From contig NZ_CP028369.1 in NCBI RefSeq assembly GCF_003032475.1, positions 310,001 through 374,000 of the forward strand: a stretch of 64,000 bases of DNA. Direction: 5' to 3'. This document shows, piece after piece, positions 7,521-16,372 of the stretch (position 1 is the stretch's first letter; each line of letters begins with the position of its first letter). Source of the stretch: Streptomyces sp. P3 (GTDB taxonomy: Bacteria; Actinomycetota; Actinomycetes; Streptomycetales; Streptomycetaceae). The notes below the pieces were generated by a model that saw only the letters and a program-made list of their open reading frames with translations, was not told the origin of the DNA and made no database searches. Made by a program: the position numbers and the translations under genes.

Positions 7521-9247
7521 CAGAACTCCCCCGTCCGGTCGGTCCGCAGTCGCTCCAGCACCAGCAACGCCACCGTGCACACCACCATCAGAATCGTCGA
7601 AAGGGCCATCGCCTGCCCGTAGTTGAGCTCTCCGGCCCGGCCGAGCAGCCGCGCCACGGCGACCGGCAGGGTCGGGTTGTCGGGCCGCGCGATGAACACG
7701 GTCGCCCCGAACTCCCCCAGCGACACCGCGAAGGCGAACCCGGCCGCGACGAGCAGCGCCCGCCGCACCAACGGCAGGTCCACCTCCCGCCAGACCCGCC
7801 ACGGGGACGCGCCCAGTACTGCTGCGGCCTCCCGCAGCCGCTGGTCCACCGCCCTCAGCACCGGCAGCATGGTCCGCACGACGAAGGGGACGCCGACCAG
7901 CGCCTGCGCGAGCGGGACGAGGATCCAACTGGTCCGCAGGTCCAGCGGAGGCTCGTCCAGCGCGATCAGGAAGCCGAATCCGACGGTCACCGCCGACACG
8001 CCCAACGGCAGCATCAGCAACGCGTCGAAACCGCGTACCAGCCGTCCGGCGTCCCGTCGGGTGAGCGCGGCCGCGGCGAGCCCGCCGACGAACACGGCGA
8101 TGACGGTGGCGACGACGGCGTACTCCAGCGAGTTGCCGATCGCGTCGATCGGCGGGACGAGGAAGACATTGCCTTCGTCGCTGGTCAGCGCACGGTAATA
8201 GGCGAAGTCGGACCCGCCGAACGAGCGTTGCACCAACACCGCGAGCGGCAGCACCAGCAGCACGGCGATCGTGGCGAGCACCCCTGCCAGCAGCGCCCAC
8301 TGCCCCGCCCCACGCGGCCTGCGCACCGTGCCCGCCGCGTCGACCAGGCGCAGCGCGGACTCCCGTCGGCGCACCGTCCAGGCGTGCACGGCGAGGATCG
8401 CGCCGACGGCGGCGAACTGGACGATGGTGAGGACGGCGGCCGTCGGCAGGTCGAAGAGCTCGGAGGTCTGCCGGTAGATCTCCACCTCGAGGGTGGAGAA
8501 GGTGGGGCCGCCGAGGATCTGCACCACGCCGAACGAGGTGAAGGTGAAGAGGAACACCATCAGCGCGGCGGCGGCGACGGCGGGTCCGAGCGCCGGCAGG
8601 GTGACCGTGCGCCAGGCCCGCAGGCGGGACGCGCCCAGCATCCGCGCCGCCTCTTCCTGCCGGGGGTCCAGCTGCGCCCACAGCCCGCCCACGGTCCGTA
8701 CGACAACCGCGTAGTTGAAGAACACGTGCGCCAGCAGGATCGCCCACACCGTGGTGTCCAGCCGTACGCCCCACAGCTCGTCGAGCAACCCGCCGCGGCC
8801 GACCAGGGCCAGGAACGCCGTGCCGACGACGACCGTCGGCAGCACGAACGGCACGGTGACGACGGCCCGCAGCACCTGCTTCCCCGGGAACTCGAACCGC
8901 GCGAAGACATACGCGGCGGGTAGGGCGACCAGCAGGGTGAGCGCGGTGGAGGCCAGCGCCTGCCAGAGGGTGAACCACAGGACGTGCCGGATGTCGGACT
9001 GCGCGAGCACGTCCCACACCCGCCCGAACCGCCAGGAGCCGTCGGCATCCAGCCCCCGGGCGACGATGGCGGCGACCGGGTAGGCGAAGAAGACCGCGAA
9101 GAACGCGACGGGCACGGCCAGGAGACCGAGCCGCACCGCCGCGCTCCCCCGGGCGCCGCGGGAACCCTTGGCGGCGCCGACTCCCCCGGCACCGCCGGCT
9201 CCTTCGGCTCCTTCGGCCGGGGCTACTTCAGTACGATCGAGGTCCAC
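7520..9247 (-). CDS. thiP: Thiamine ABC transporter, fused double permease
   Basis: 575 residues with two homologous BPD_transp_1 membrane halves in one chain, as in ThiP and FbpB. Each half carries the EAA loop that docks the ATPase: EEAARMLGASRLRAWRTVTLP in the first and EAAAVLGASPWRVWREVDLP in the second. About twelve hydrophobic segments are visible. The GTG at 9245-9247 lies inside the end of the binding protein gene (25-nt overlap), indicating translational coupling. The first 40 residues are a hydrophilic Ala/Gly-rich leader. It forms the membrane channel for the thiamine carried by the lipoprotein upstream. Confidence 0.87.
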   Translation of the reverse strand: MDLDRTEVAPAEGAEGAGGAGGVGAAKGSRGARGSAAVRLGLLAVPVAFFAVFFAYPVAAIVARGLDADGSWRFGRVWDVLAQSDIRHVLWFTLWQALASTALTLLVALPAAYVFARFEFPGKQVLRAVVTVPFVLPTVVVGTAFLALVGRGGLLDELWGVRLDTTVWAILLAHVFFNYAVVVRTVGGLWAQLDPRQEEAARMLGASRLRAWRTVTLPALGPAVAAAALMVFLFTFTSFGVVQILGGPTFSTLEVEIYRQTSELFDLPTAAVLTIVQFAAVGAILAVHAWTVRRRESALRLVDAAGTVRRPRGAGQWALLAGVLATIAVLLVLPLAVLVQRSFGGSDFAYYRALTSDEGNVFLVPPIDAIGNSLEYAVVATVIAVFVGGLAAAALTRRDAGRLVRGFDALLMLPLGVSAVTVGFGFLIALDEPPLDLRTSWILVPLAQALVGVPFVVRTMLPVLRAVDQRLREAAAVLGASPWRVWREVDLPLVRRALLVAAGFAFAVSLGEFGATVFIARPDNPTLPVAVARLLGRAGELNYGQAMALSTILMVVCTVALLVLERLRTDRTGEF

Positions 9248-10302
9248 GACTTGACCCACTGGTCGCGACGGTCGGCGATCTTCGCCGGGTCCATGGTCTC
9301 GGGGTGCTCGGCCGCGGGCCCGTACTGAGTGAACTCGGCGGGCACGGCCGCGCCCTTCACCACCGGGTAGACGAACATGTTCAGCGGCATGTCCTGCTGG
9401 AACTCCTTGCCGATCAGGAAGTCGATCAGCGCCTTGCCGCCCTTGGCGTTCTCCGCGTTGCTCAGCAGCCCGGCGAACTCGACCTGCCGGAAGCAGGTGC
9501 CGGTCGCGACGCCGGTGGGTGCGGTGGCCGGCTTGGGGTCGCCGAAGACCACCTCGGCGGGCGGCGAGGAGGCGTAGGAGACGACGAGCGGACGGTCGCC
9601 CTTGGCCTTCTTGCCGCCGGCGGACCCGGAGAACTCCACGGTGTAGGCCTGGTCCCAGCTGTCGACGACCTTCACCCCGTTCGCCTTGAGCTTCTTCCAG
9701 TAGCCCTCCCAGCCCGTGTCGCCGTACTGCGCGGCCGTGCCGAGCACGAAGCCGAGACCGGGCGAGGAGGTGGAGGCGTTCTCGGTGACGAGGAGGTCCT
9801 TGTACGCGGGCTTGACCAGGTCGTCGAAGGTGGCCGGCGGTGCCAGCTCGTGCTCGGTGAAGTACGCCTTGTCGTAGTTGACGCAGATGTCGCCGAAGTC
9901 GATGGGCGTCACGCGGTGCTTGCCGGCGTCCAGCTGGTACGGGGTGCCGACCTGGTCCAGCCCCTTCGCCTCGTACGGCTGGAACAGCCCGTTGTCGAGG
10001 GCGCGGGAGAGAAGGGTGTTGTCGATGCCGAAGAAGACGTCGCCCTGCGGGTGGTCCTTGGTGAGGATCGCCTTGTTGACGGCCTGCCCGGCGTCGCCGT
10101 CCTTGAGGACCTTCACCCGGTAGCCGGACTGCTTCTCGAAGTCGGCCAGCACGCTCTTGGAGACGGCCCACGAGTTGTGGCTGACGAGGGTGACGGTCTT
10201 GGATTCCGCCGCCGTGCCCGTCGCGTCCGTCGACGACCCGCACGCGGAGAGCGCGACCAGGCCGAGCCCGACGGCCGCGGCGACGAAGGTCTTGTTCTGC
10301 AC
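9223..10302 (-). CDS. thiB: Thiamine ABC transporter, substrate-binding lipoprotein
   Basis: 359 residues from the GTG at 10300-10302, which follows an excellent ribosome site (GGAGGAAAACCA). Residues 1-24 are a lipoprotein signal ending in the lipobox LSAC, so the mature protein is anchored outside the membrane. The mature part begins KTVTLVSHNSWAVSKSVLADF and includes GDVFFGIDNTLLSRALDNGLF, both typical of the TbpA/ThiB branch of cluster D binding proteins. A start further upstream (10365) is possible in frame, but it would translate through the riboswitch terminator stem and is rejected. First gene of thiB-thiP-thiQ. Confidence 0.88.
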   Translation of the reverse strand: MQNKTFVAAAVGLGLVALSACGSSTDATGTAAESKTVTLVSHNSWAVSKSVLADFEKQSGYRVKVLKDGDAGQAVNKAILTKDHPQGDVFFGIDNTLLSRALDNGLFQPYEAKGLDQVGTPYQLDAGKHRVTPIDFGDICVNYDKAYFTEHELAPPATFDDLVKPAYKDLLVTENASTSSPGLGFVLGTAAQYGDTGWEGYWKKLKANGVKVVDSWDQAYTVEFSGSAGGKKAKGDRPLVVSYASSPPAEVVFGDPKPATAPTGVATGTCFRQVEFAGLLSNAENAKGGKALIDFLIGKEFQQDMPLNMFVYPVVKGAAVPAEFTQYGPAAEHPETMDPAKIADRRDQWVKSWTSIVLK

Positions 10303-10339
10303 TGGTTTTCCTCCTGGGCTGGACCAGGAAGAGACGCGG

Positions 10340-10374
10340 CCCTGCCCGGTGTCCACGCGGGACACCGGGCAGGG
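10340..10374 (-). terminator. Expression platform of the TPP riboswitch (terminator stem)
   Basis: CCCTGCCCGGTGTCC (10340-10354) and GGACACCGGGCAGGG (10360-10374) form a perfect 15-bp stem with a 5-nt loop. It lies between the TPP aptamer and the thiB ribosome site. It lacks a U run, so it may act as a Streptomyces-style U-less terminator or through hindrance of translation. Confidence 0.7.
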
Positions 10375-10394
10375 CGCAACAGCTCGAGTGATGA

Positions 10395-10485
10395 CCGAAC
10401 TTCCTACCCAGAATGACCTGGGCGAGGTTCAGAGGGTCTGCGGCCCGGTTGCCGCACTCTCAGCGCTGTGGCGCTCCCCTGTCGG
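10395..10485 (-). promoter_or_regulatory. TPP (thiamine pyrophosphate) riboswitch, THI box
   Basis: Read on the minus strand, this has the conserved aptamer pieces in order: GGGGAGC near the 5' end, GCGCTGAGAGTGCGG (the CUGAGA core of the pyrimidine-sensing helix), then ACCCTCTGAACCT, and the closing GGGTAGGAAGTTCGG. These are the signature blocks of thi-box RNAs. It controls thiB-thiP-thiQ: TPP binding should favour the downstream 15-bp stem and shut expression off. Confidence 0.92.
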
Positions 10486-10526
10486 AATATGAAGATGTCC
10501 GAATCTGACGATGTGATGTGGCCAGA

Positions 10527-11633
10527 TTACCTCTCCGTGGCCGCGAGCTGACCACAGGCGCCGTCGATCTCCTGACCACGGGTGTCCCGGACGGTGACCG
10601 GCACCCCGTGGGCGGCGATCGCCTCGACGAACGCCTTCTCGTCCTCGGGCCGGGACGCCGTCCACTTCGAGCCCGGGGTCGGGTTCAGCGGGATCAGGTT
10701 GACGTGCACGGGCTTGCCGCGCAGCAGCCGGCCGAGCCGGTCGCCACGCCAGGCCTGGTCGTTGATGTCCCTGATCAGCGCGTACTCGATGGACAGCCGG
10801 CGGCCGGAGCGCTCGGTGTACTCGAACCCGGCGTCCAGTACCTCGCGCACCTTCCACCGCGTGTTCACGGGGACGAGCGTGTCGCGCAGCTCGTCGTCAG
10901 GGGCGTGCAGGGAGATCGCGAGCCGGCACTTGAAGCCCTCGTCGACGAACCGGTGGATGGCCGGCACGAGACCGACGGTCGACACGGTGATCCCCCGCTG
11001 GGAGAGCCCGAGCCCGTCGGGTGCCGGGTCGGTCAGCGCGCGGATGGCGTTGACGACCCGCTTGTAGTTGGCGAGCGGCTCGCCCATCCCCATGAAGACG
11101 ATGTTCGACAGCCGCGCCGGCCCGCCGGGAACCTCCCCGTCGCGCAGCGCCCGCATCCCGTCGACGATCTGGTGCACGATCTCGGCGGTGGACAGGTTCC
11201 GGTCGAGCCCCGCCTGCCCGGTCGCGCAGAACGGGCAGTTCATCCCGCATCCGGCCTGCGAGCTGATGCACATGGTCACCCGGTCCGGGTACCGCATCAG
11301 CACCGACTCCACGAGCGTGCCGTCGAACAGCCGCCACAGCGTCTTGCGCGTGGTCCCCTGGTCCGTCGACAGGTGCCGCACGACCGACATCAGGTCCGGC
11401 AACAGCGCCTCGCGCAGCTTCTCGCGGGAACCGGCGGGGATGTCGGTCCACTCCGCCGGGTCGTGCGCGTAGCGCGCGAAGTAGTGCTGCGACAGCTGCT
11501 TGGCACGAAAGGGCTTCTCCCCGACCTCCGCCACGGCCTCCTTCCGCTCGGCGGGCGAGAGATCGGCAAGATGCCGCGGCGGCTTCTGAGCTCCGCGGGG
11601 GGCGACGAATGTGAGTTCTCCGGGCTTAGGCAT
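10527..11633 (-). CDS. rlmN: Dual-specificity RNA methyltransferase RlmN
   Basis: 368 residues. This radical SAM enzyme makes 2-methyladenosine at A2503 of 23S rRNA and at A37 of some tRNAs. The cluster-binding CxxxCxxC is in [17 protein letters not shown]. The GGE-type segment is [12 protein letters not shown]. The C-terminal [16 protein letters not shown] holds the cysteine that carries the methyl intermediate. I start at the ATG 11631-11633. An in-frame start 63 nt further upstream exists but is less like known family members. No clear ribosome site precedes the ATG, so the transcript may be leaderless or nearly so. It is a single gene, upstream of the TPP-controlled operon on the same strand. 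Confidence 0.93.
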   Translation of the reverse strand: MPKPGELTFVAPRGAQKPPRHLADLSPAERKEAVAEVGEKPFRAKQLSQHYFARYAHDPAEWTDIPAGSREKLREALLPDLMSVVRHLSTDQGTTRKTLWRLFDGTLVESVLMRYPDRVTMCISSQAGCGMNCPFCATGQAGLDRNLSTAEIVHQIVDGMRALRDGEVPGGPARLSNIVFMGMGEPLANYKRVVNAIRALTDPAPDGLGLSQRGITVSTVGLVPAIHRFVDEGFKCRLAISLHAPDDELRDTLVPVNTRWKVREVLDAGFEYTERSGRRLSIEYALIRDINDQAWRGDRLGRLLRGKPVHVNLIPLNPTPGSKWTASRPEDEKAFVEAIAAHGVPVTVRDTRGQEIDGACGQLAATER

Positions 11634-11894
11634 AACACGACCAGTGTCGCAGATCATCTCCGGGGGCCCAGGCCAGAGGGGGGTGGGGGTGGTCACCCCT
11701 CGGTGACGTCTGTCGGCGTCGGTCGGCTTCGGACGGCTCAGGAACGGCCCCGGGACTCAGCCGGCCCCTGACCGGCCGTGCCCGGACAGCGACGCCACCG
11801 CCCGTCACTCCGGCGGCACGGGAGCAAGTGCAGCACCAGGTTCTGCCCTGCGGGAGCTCCGAGCACGTGCGGGTTCACCAGCACGTCCTCGCCG

Positions 11895-12350
11895 TCACGT
11901 CGACGCGGCCCCGTGTTCCAGCCGGTCCTTCAGCAACCGCTCGTTGTTCGGCAGTTCCCTGCGGACCTGGTGACGGACCACGAGGGGCAGCAGAACCTTG
12001 CCGACGCCCTTGCCCTCGAAGTCGAGATCCAGGGTCACCCGGGATCGGCGACCGTCGTCGAGCGGAGTGATCTCACCCTGCACTCTTCCGCGGATGGGTC
12101 CGTCGAGGCCCTTCAGACCCCAGGCATGCGGTGGGTCGTACTCCGTGTACTCCATGGTCATCGGCAGCTCCCGGCGGCCGATGTGCCGGGTGATCCGCAC
12201 CCGGGAGCCGACACCGACGGGCCCGGGATCCACCGCATGCGCCGAGATCGCGCTCTGCTGCCATTCGGGCAGGTGGGAAGGGTCGACGACATACGCCCAT
12301 ACGTCCTCGGGGCTGCGGTCGACATCTATCGATTCGCGGAAGTGGGACAT
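11895..12350 (-). CDS. SRPBCC (START/polyketide cyclase-like) family protein
   Basis: 151 residues with the helix-grip pattern of the SRPBCC superfamily. It opens FRESIDVDRSPEDVWAYVVD, continues with the edge-strand PSHLPEWQQS, and ends with a long helix (VVRHQVRRELPNNERLLKDRLE). Such proteins bind a hydrophobic ligand in a central cavity; no catalytic residues can be assigned here. It stands alone between rlmN and cdsA with about 150 nt on its 5' side. The substrate is unknown. Confidence 0.82.
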   Translation of the reverse strand: MSHFRESIDVDRSPEDVWAYVVDPSHLPEWQQSAISAHAVDPGPVGVGSRVRITRHIGRRELPMTMEYTEYDPPHAWGLKGLDGPIRGRVQGEITPLDDGRRSRVTLDLDFEGKGVGKVLLPLVVRHQVRRELPNNERLLKDRLEHGAAST

Positions 12351-12500
12351 GAAAGCCGCCCTTTCGAGAGACCCCCCAAAACACTGGAGACCTCCTCCCT
12401 CACCAGAATCGTCCCACTCGGCCGCTCACCGGGCCACGGCAACGGGCCCCCGCCCCGAAGAACGGAGCAGAGGCCCGCACGAGCCGTCGACACGCCGTCG

Positions 12501-13703
12501 TCAGCTCGAACCCGCGAACAGGACGAACAGGGCCCAGACCACCGGTGCCGTCGGCAGGAGACTGTCCAGGCGGTCCATGATGCCGCCGTGGCCCGGGAGC
12601 AGGGTGCCCATGTCCTTGATGCCCAGATCCCGCTTGATCATGGACTCGCCCAGGTCGCCGAGTGTGGCGCTGACCGCGACGGCGAAGCCGAGCAACAGAC
12701 CCTGCCACCAGGTGCCGTCGTCGATCAGGAACTCCATGCACAGCGCACCGGCGACCATCGCGAACGACACCGCGCCGAGCAGGCCCTCGCGGGTCTTGCC
12801 GGGGCTGATGCGCGGGGCGAGCTTGGTCTTGCCGAAGCGCCAGCCGACGGCGTACGCGCCCGTGTCGCTGACGACCGTCAGGAGCAGGAAGATCAGGACG
12901 CGGAAGGCGCCGTCGTCGGCGGTGAGCATCAGGGCGACGAACGTGGCCAGGAACGGAACGTAGAAGGCCGCGAAGACGCCGGCGGTGACGTCCTTGAGGT
13001 AACCCTCGGGCGGTTCGGTCATACGCCAGACCAGCACCGCGAGCGCGGTGAGGGCCATGGCGACCCAGGCGCCCTCGGGGCCCCGGACGTATCCGGCGAC
13101 GACCATCGCGGCCCCGCCGACCGCGAGCGGCACGAGCGGCGCCCTGATGCCCTTGCGCTCCTGCAGCCTGCTGGTCAGCTCCCACAGACCCACGACGACG
13201 GCGACCGCTATCACTCCGACGAACACGGCCTTGACGACGAACAGCGACGCGACGATCACCGCGCCGAGCCCGACGCCGACCCCTATGGCCGCGCCCAGGT
13301 CTCGGCCCGCGCTCTTCTTCTGCGGTGCGGGCGCAGGCTGGGGGGCGTGGGGCATGGGCTCCGGATTCTGCGGCACCGCCGCAGGGGGCTGTGCCGACGG
13401 GGTGTCGTTGACGCGGGCGGCGTTGCCGTAGGGCTGGGTGCCGTAGGGCGCGCCGCCGTAGTTCTCGTCTCGGAACAAGGGGCCGCCCGGCCGAGCGGCC
13501 CCCCGGTCGTCATCCTGGTGACCGCCGTGTGCGGGTGCGTCGGGGACGATGGGCATGGGGCGAGTCTGCTGCGCCTCAGGCGCATCGTACGCGGGACCCG
13601 CCGGGGCGGCCCCCTGGACAGGTCCCTGCCCCTGGTCGACGGGCCCCCAGTACCCGGCCCTCGGTCCGGCGTGCGGCGGTGAGCCCCAGGAAGAGTCGTT
13701 CAT
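12501..13703 (-). CDS. cdsA: Phosphatidate cytidylyltransferase (CDP-diglyceride synthase)
   Basis: 400 residues. The C-terminal 260 form the polytopic membrane enzyme that makes CDP-diacylglycerol from phosphatidate and CTP, the branch point of phospholipid synthesis. The family signature is seen in SATLGDLGESMIKRDLGIKD and PGHGGIMDRLDSLL, with the metal-binding Asp pair. The first 130 residues are a hydrophilic, Pro/Gln/Ala-rich leader absent from the E. coli protein but usual in Streptomyces. The ATG overlaps the frr stop as TGATG, so translation is coupled at the end of the pyrH-frr-cdsA group. Confidence 0.93.
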   Translation of the reverse strand: MNDSSWGSPPHAGPRAGYWGPVDQGQGPVQGAAPAGPAYDAPEAQQTRPMPIVPDAPAHGGHQDDDRGAARPGGPLFRDENYGGAPYGTQPYGNAARVNDTPSAQPPAAVPQNPEPMPHAPQPAPAPQKKSAGRDLGAAIGVGVGLGAVIVASLFVVKAVFVGVIAVAVVVGLWELTSRLQERKGIRAPLVPLAVGGAAMVVAGYVRGPEGAWVAMALTALAVLVWRMTEPPEGYLKDVTAGVFAAFYVPFLATFVALMLTADDGAFRVLIFLLLTVVSDTGAYAVGWRFGKTKLAPRISPGKTREGLLGAVSFAMVAGALCMEFLIDDGTWWQGLLLGFAVAVSATLGDLGESMIKRDLGIKDMGTLLPGHGGIMDRLDSLLPTAPVVWALFVLFAGSS

Positions 13704-14260
13704 CAGACCTCGAGCAGCTCTGATTCCTTGTGCTTCAGGAGCTCGTCCACCTGGGCGACGTACTTCGCGGTGGTGTCGTCGAGCTCCTTCTCCGCACGGC
13801 GGCCCTCGTCCTCGCCGACCTCGCCGTCCTTGACGAGCTTGTCGATCGCGTCCTTGGCCTTGCGGCGGACCGCGCGGATGGACACCTTGGCGTCCTCGCC
13901 CTTGCCCTTGGCGACCTTGATGTAGTCGCGGCGGCGCTCCTCGGTCAGCTCGGGGAACACCACGCGGATGATGTTGCCGTCGTTGCTCGGGTTGACGCCC
14001 AGGTCGGAGTCGCGGATCGCCTGCTCGATGTTGCGCAGCGCGGTCTTGTCGAACGGGGTCACCACCGCCATGCGCGGCTCCGGCACGGAGAACGAGGCCA
14101 GCTGGTTGATCGGCGTCGGTGCACCGTAGTAGTCGGCGACGATCTTGTTGAACATCGCCGGGTGCGCACGGCCGGTGCGGATCGCGGCGAAGTCCTCCTT
14201 GGCGACGACGACGGCCTTCTCCATCTTCTCCTCGGCCTCGAGGAGGGTCTCTTCGATCAC
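13703..14260 (-). CDS. frr: Ribosome recycling factor
   Basis: 185 residues, exactly the family length, with EF-G releasing the ribosome after termination. Recognisable stretches are [36 protein letters not shown], and the C-terminal helix [19 protein letters not shown] choose the GTG at 14258-14260, preceded by AGGAG with proper spacing. The frame stays open further upstream, but that extension is low in family resemblance. It follows pyrH after 172 nt and overlaps cdsA by one base. Confidence 0.95.
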   Translation of the reverse strand: MIEETLLEAEEKMEKAVVVAKEDFAAIRTGRAHPAMFNKIVADYYGAPTPINQLASFSVPEPRMAVVTPFDKTALRNIEQAIRDSDLGVNPSNDGNIIRVVFPELTEERRRDYIKVAKGKGEDAKVSIRAVRRKAKDAIDKLVKDGEVGEDEGRRAEKELDDTTAKYVAQVDELLKHKESELLEV

Positions 14261-14432
14261 CACTTGCTCCTGCGTGTCTTGAGTAGGCCCGGCTGCGGAT
14301 CCTTGCGGGGCGGCGGCCGGCTGCGTCGCGTCTTCTTCCTGCACGGTTCCCGACCGGCAGGACATTGTCCATCCCCCGACCAGGGTCCGCCCCCCGGTCA
14401 GGTGTTGTCGTGCGAAACCGGGATTCCACCGG

Positions 14433-15191
14433 TCAGGCTCGGCCGCCTTGCTCGTCCACGAGCGTGCCGATCTTCTCACCCTTGACGGCGCGAGCGATAT
14501 TGCCCTCCGCGAGAAGCTCGAAGACGAGAATCGGGAGTTTGTTGTCGCGGCACAGCGTGACCGCCGTGGCGTCGGCGACCTTCAGCTCGCGCGTGATGAC
14601 CTCGCCGTACCCGAGGGCGTCGAACTTGACGGCCGCCGGGTTGGTCTTGGGGTCGGAGTCGTAGACGCCGTCCACGCCGTTCTTGCCCATGAGCAGCGCC
14701 TCGGCGTCGATCTCCAGGGCGCGCTGCGCGGCGGTGGTGTCGGTGGAGAAGTAGGGCATGCCCATGCCGGCGCCGAAGATCACCACACGGCCCTTCTCCA
14801 GGTGCCGCACGGCGCGCAACGGGATGTACGGCTCGGCGACCTGGCCCATGGTGATGGCGGTCTGCACCCGGCTGTCGATGCCCTCCTTCTCCAGGAAGTC
14901 CTGGAGGGCGAGGCAGTTCATGACGGTGCCGAGCATCCCCATGTAGTCCGAGCGCGCGCGGTCCATGCCGCGCTGCTGGAGTTCGGCCCCGCGGAAGAAG
15001 TTGCCGCCGCCGATGACGACCGCGATCTCGGCGCCGTCACGCACGACCGCGGCGATCTCGCGGGCGATCTTGTGCACCACGTCGGGGTCCACGCCGAGGC
15101 CCCCGCCGCCGGAGAACGCCTCTCCGGACAGCTTCAGCAGGAACCGGCCGTGTACCTTGCCGTCGTCGCTCTTCTGGGCCTTGGTGGTCAT
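14433..15191 (-). CDS. pyrH: UMP kinase
   Basis: 252 residues of the hexameric amino acid kinase family. It phosphorylates UMP to UDP with ATP. Motifs are [20 protein letters not shown] at the N-terminus, [30 protein letters not shown] and the C-terminal [21 protein letters not shown]. The ATG at 15189-15191 is preceded by GGGAACTCCC with a Shine-Dalgarno-like GGGA. It lies downstream of the tsf terminator and starts the pyrH-frr-cdsA group. Confidence 0.95.
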   Translation of the reverse strand: MTTKAQKSDDGKVHGRFLLKLSGEAFSGGGGLGVDPDVVHKIAREIAAVVRDGAEIAVVIGGGNFFRGAELQQRGMDRARSDYMGMLGTVMNCLALQDFLEKEGIDSRVQTAITMGQVAEPYIPLRAVRHLEKGRVVIFGAGMGMPYFSTDTTAAQRALEIDAEALLMGKNGVDGVYDSDPKTNPAAVKFDALGYGEVITRELKVADATAVTLCRDNKLPILVFELLAEGNIARAVKGEKIGTLVDEQGGRA

Positions 15192-15229
15192 GGGAGTTCC
15201 CGCCTCTTTCGCGTGGTGCACAAACGAAG

Positions 15230-15280
15230 AAGGCCACTGCCGGTGGGGTGTCGTTCGCATCCCATGCGCGGCAATGGCCT
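15230..15280 (-). terminator. Intrinsic terminator after tsf
   Basis: On the minus strand AGGCCATTGCCG pairs with CGGCAGTGGCCTT (one G-U pair) around a 26-nt loop, and is followed by a pyrimidine/U-rich run TTCTTCGTTT at 15221-15229. It separates the rpsB-tsf operon from pyrH. Confidence 0.8.
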
Positions 15281-15380
15281 CCTCGTCAGATCTGCTGTCG
15301 TCCGCCACGCGTGCGCGTGACGGCGTACCGGACGACTGCACCCGACCCTATCGGGCCGACGCGTCGATCGCGGTACGGAC

Positions 15381-16217
15381 TCAGATGCCGACCTTGATGC
15401 GCGAGAAGCGCTTCAGGGTGACACCGGCCTCGTCCAGAACCTTCTGGACCGACTTCTTGTTGTCCAGCGCGTACGGCTGGCCGAGCAGCGTGGCGTCCTT
15501 GAAGAAGCCGTTGAGGCGACCCTCGACGATCTTCGGCAGGGCGGCCTCGGGCTTGCCCTCGGCGCGGGTGGTCTCCTCGGCGACGCGGCGCTCGGACTCG
15601 ACGACCTCGGCCGGCACGTCCTCCTTGGAGAGGTACTTCGGCGCGAAGGCGGCGATGTGCTGGGCGACGCCCTTGGCGATCTCGGCGTTCGGCTTGTCGA
15701 GCTCGACGAGGACACCGATCTGCGGGGGGAGGTCGGGCATCGTGCGGTGCATGTACGCGGTGACGTAGCCGTCGGTGAACTGCGCGAAGCGGTCCAGCAC
15801 GATCTTCTCGCCGAGGTTGGCGTTGGCCTCGTCCACGAACGCCTGGACGGTCTTGCCGGGCTCGATCTCGGAGCCGAGCAGCGCCGCGATGTCGGCCGGG
15901 GCGGTCTTCGCCACGTGCTCGGCGATCGCGCTCGCGACGGCCTGGAACTTGTCGCCCTTGGCGACGAAGTCGGTCTCGCACTTCAGCTCGACGATGACGC
16001 CGGAGGAGTTGTCGTCGGCAATGACCGAGACCACGGCGCCGTTCTCGGCGGAGCGGCCCTCGCGCTTGGCGACGCCCTTCTGGCCCTTGATGCGGAGCGC
16101 CTCGACGGCCTTGTCGACGATGCCCTCGGCCTCGTCCAGCGCCTTCTTGCAGTCCATCATGCCGGCGCCGGTGAGCTCACGGAGCTTCTTGACGTCGGCG
16201 GCGGTGTAGTTCGCCAT
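15381..16217 (-). CDS. tsf: Translation elongation factor Ts
   Basis: 278 residues. The N-terminal UBA-like region reads KKLRELTGAGMMDCKKALDE, then the core exchange segment ELKCETDFVAKGDKFQAVA contains the TDFVA motif that displaces magnesium from EF-Tu. EF-Ts recycles EF-Tu-GDP. The second half (VQAFVDEANANLGEKIVLDRF) is the usual dimerisation domain. It follows rpsB after 155 nt on the same strand, with a hairpin between them and a terminator behind. Confidence 0.96.
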   Translation of the reverse strand: MANYTAADVKKLRELTGAGMMDCKKALDEAEGIVDKAVEALRIKGQKGVAKREGRSAENGAVVSVIADDNSSGVIVELKCETDFVAKGDKFQAVASAIAEHVAKTAPADIAALLGSEIEPGKTVQAFVDEANANLGEKIVLDRFAQFTDGYVTAYMHRTMPDLPPQIGVLVELDKPNAEIAKGVAQHIAAFAPKYLSKEDVPAEVVESERRVAEETTRAEGKPEAALPKIVEGRLNGFFKDATLLGQPYALDNKKSVQKVLDEAGVTLKRFSRIKVGI

Positions 16218-16282
16218 GATCTGTGAATCTCTCTCGGAGTTCGAAGTCTCGAAGATCTACGAAGATCTGCGGGCTGTGGGTG

Positions 16283-16317
16283 GACGGCGGGCGGCACTCC
16301 CGGTGCCTCCCGCCGTC
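16283..16317 (-). terminator. Hairpin between rpsB and tsf, possible attenuator
   Basis: GACGGCGGG (16283-16291) pairs with CCCGCCGTC (16309-16317), and GGCAC/GTGCC pair inside. There is no U run. It may partly stop transcription so that rpsB mRNA exceeds tsf mRNA. Just beside rpsB, two copies of GACCGTACGG lie at about 16330 and 16350. Confidence 0.5.
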
Positions 16318-16372
16318 ACTTCGCCCTACGACCGTACGGACCGCGTGGCGACCGTACGGCTCACGGCCTGAC

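Noticed and set aside
10303..10365. N-terminal extension of ThiB to an ATG at 10365
   Set aside because: It runs through the riboswitch terminator stem, lacks a ribosome site, and would place residues ahead of the lipoprotein signal.
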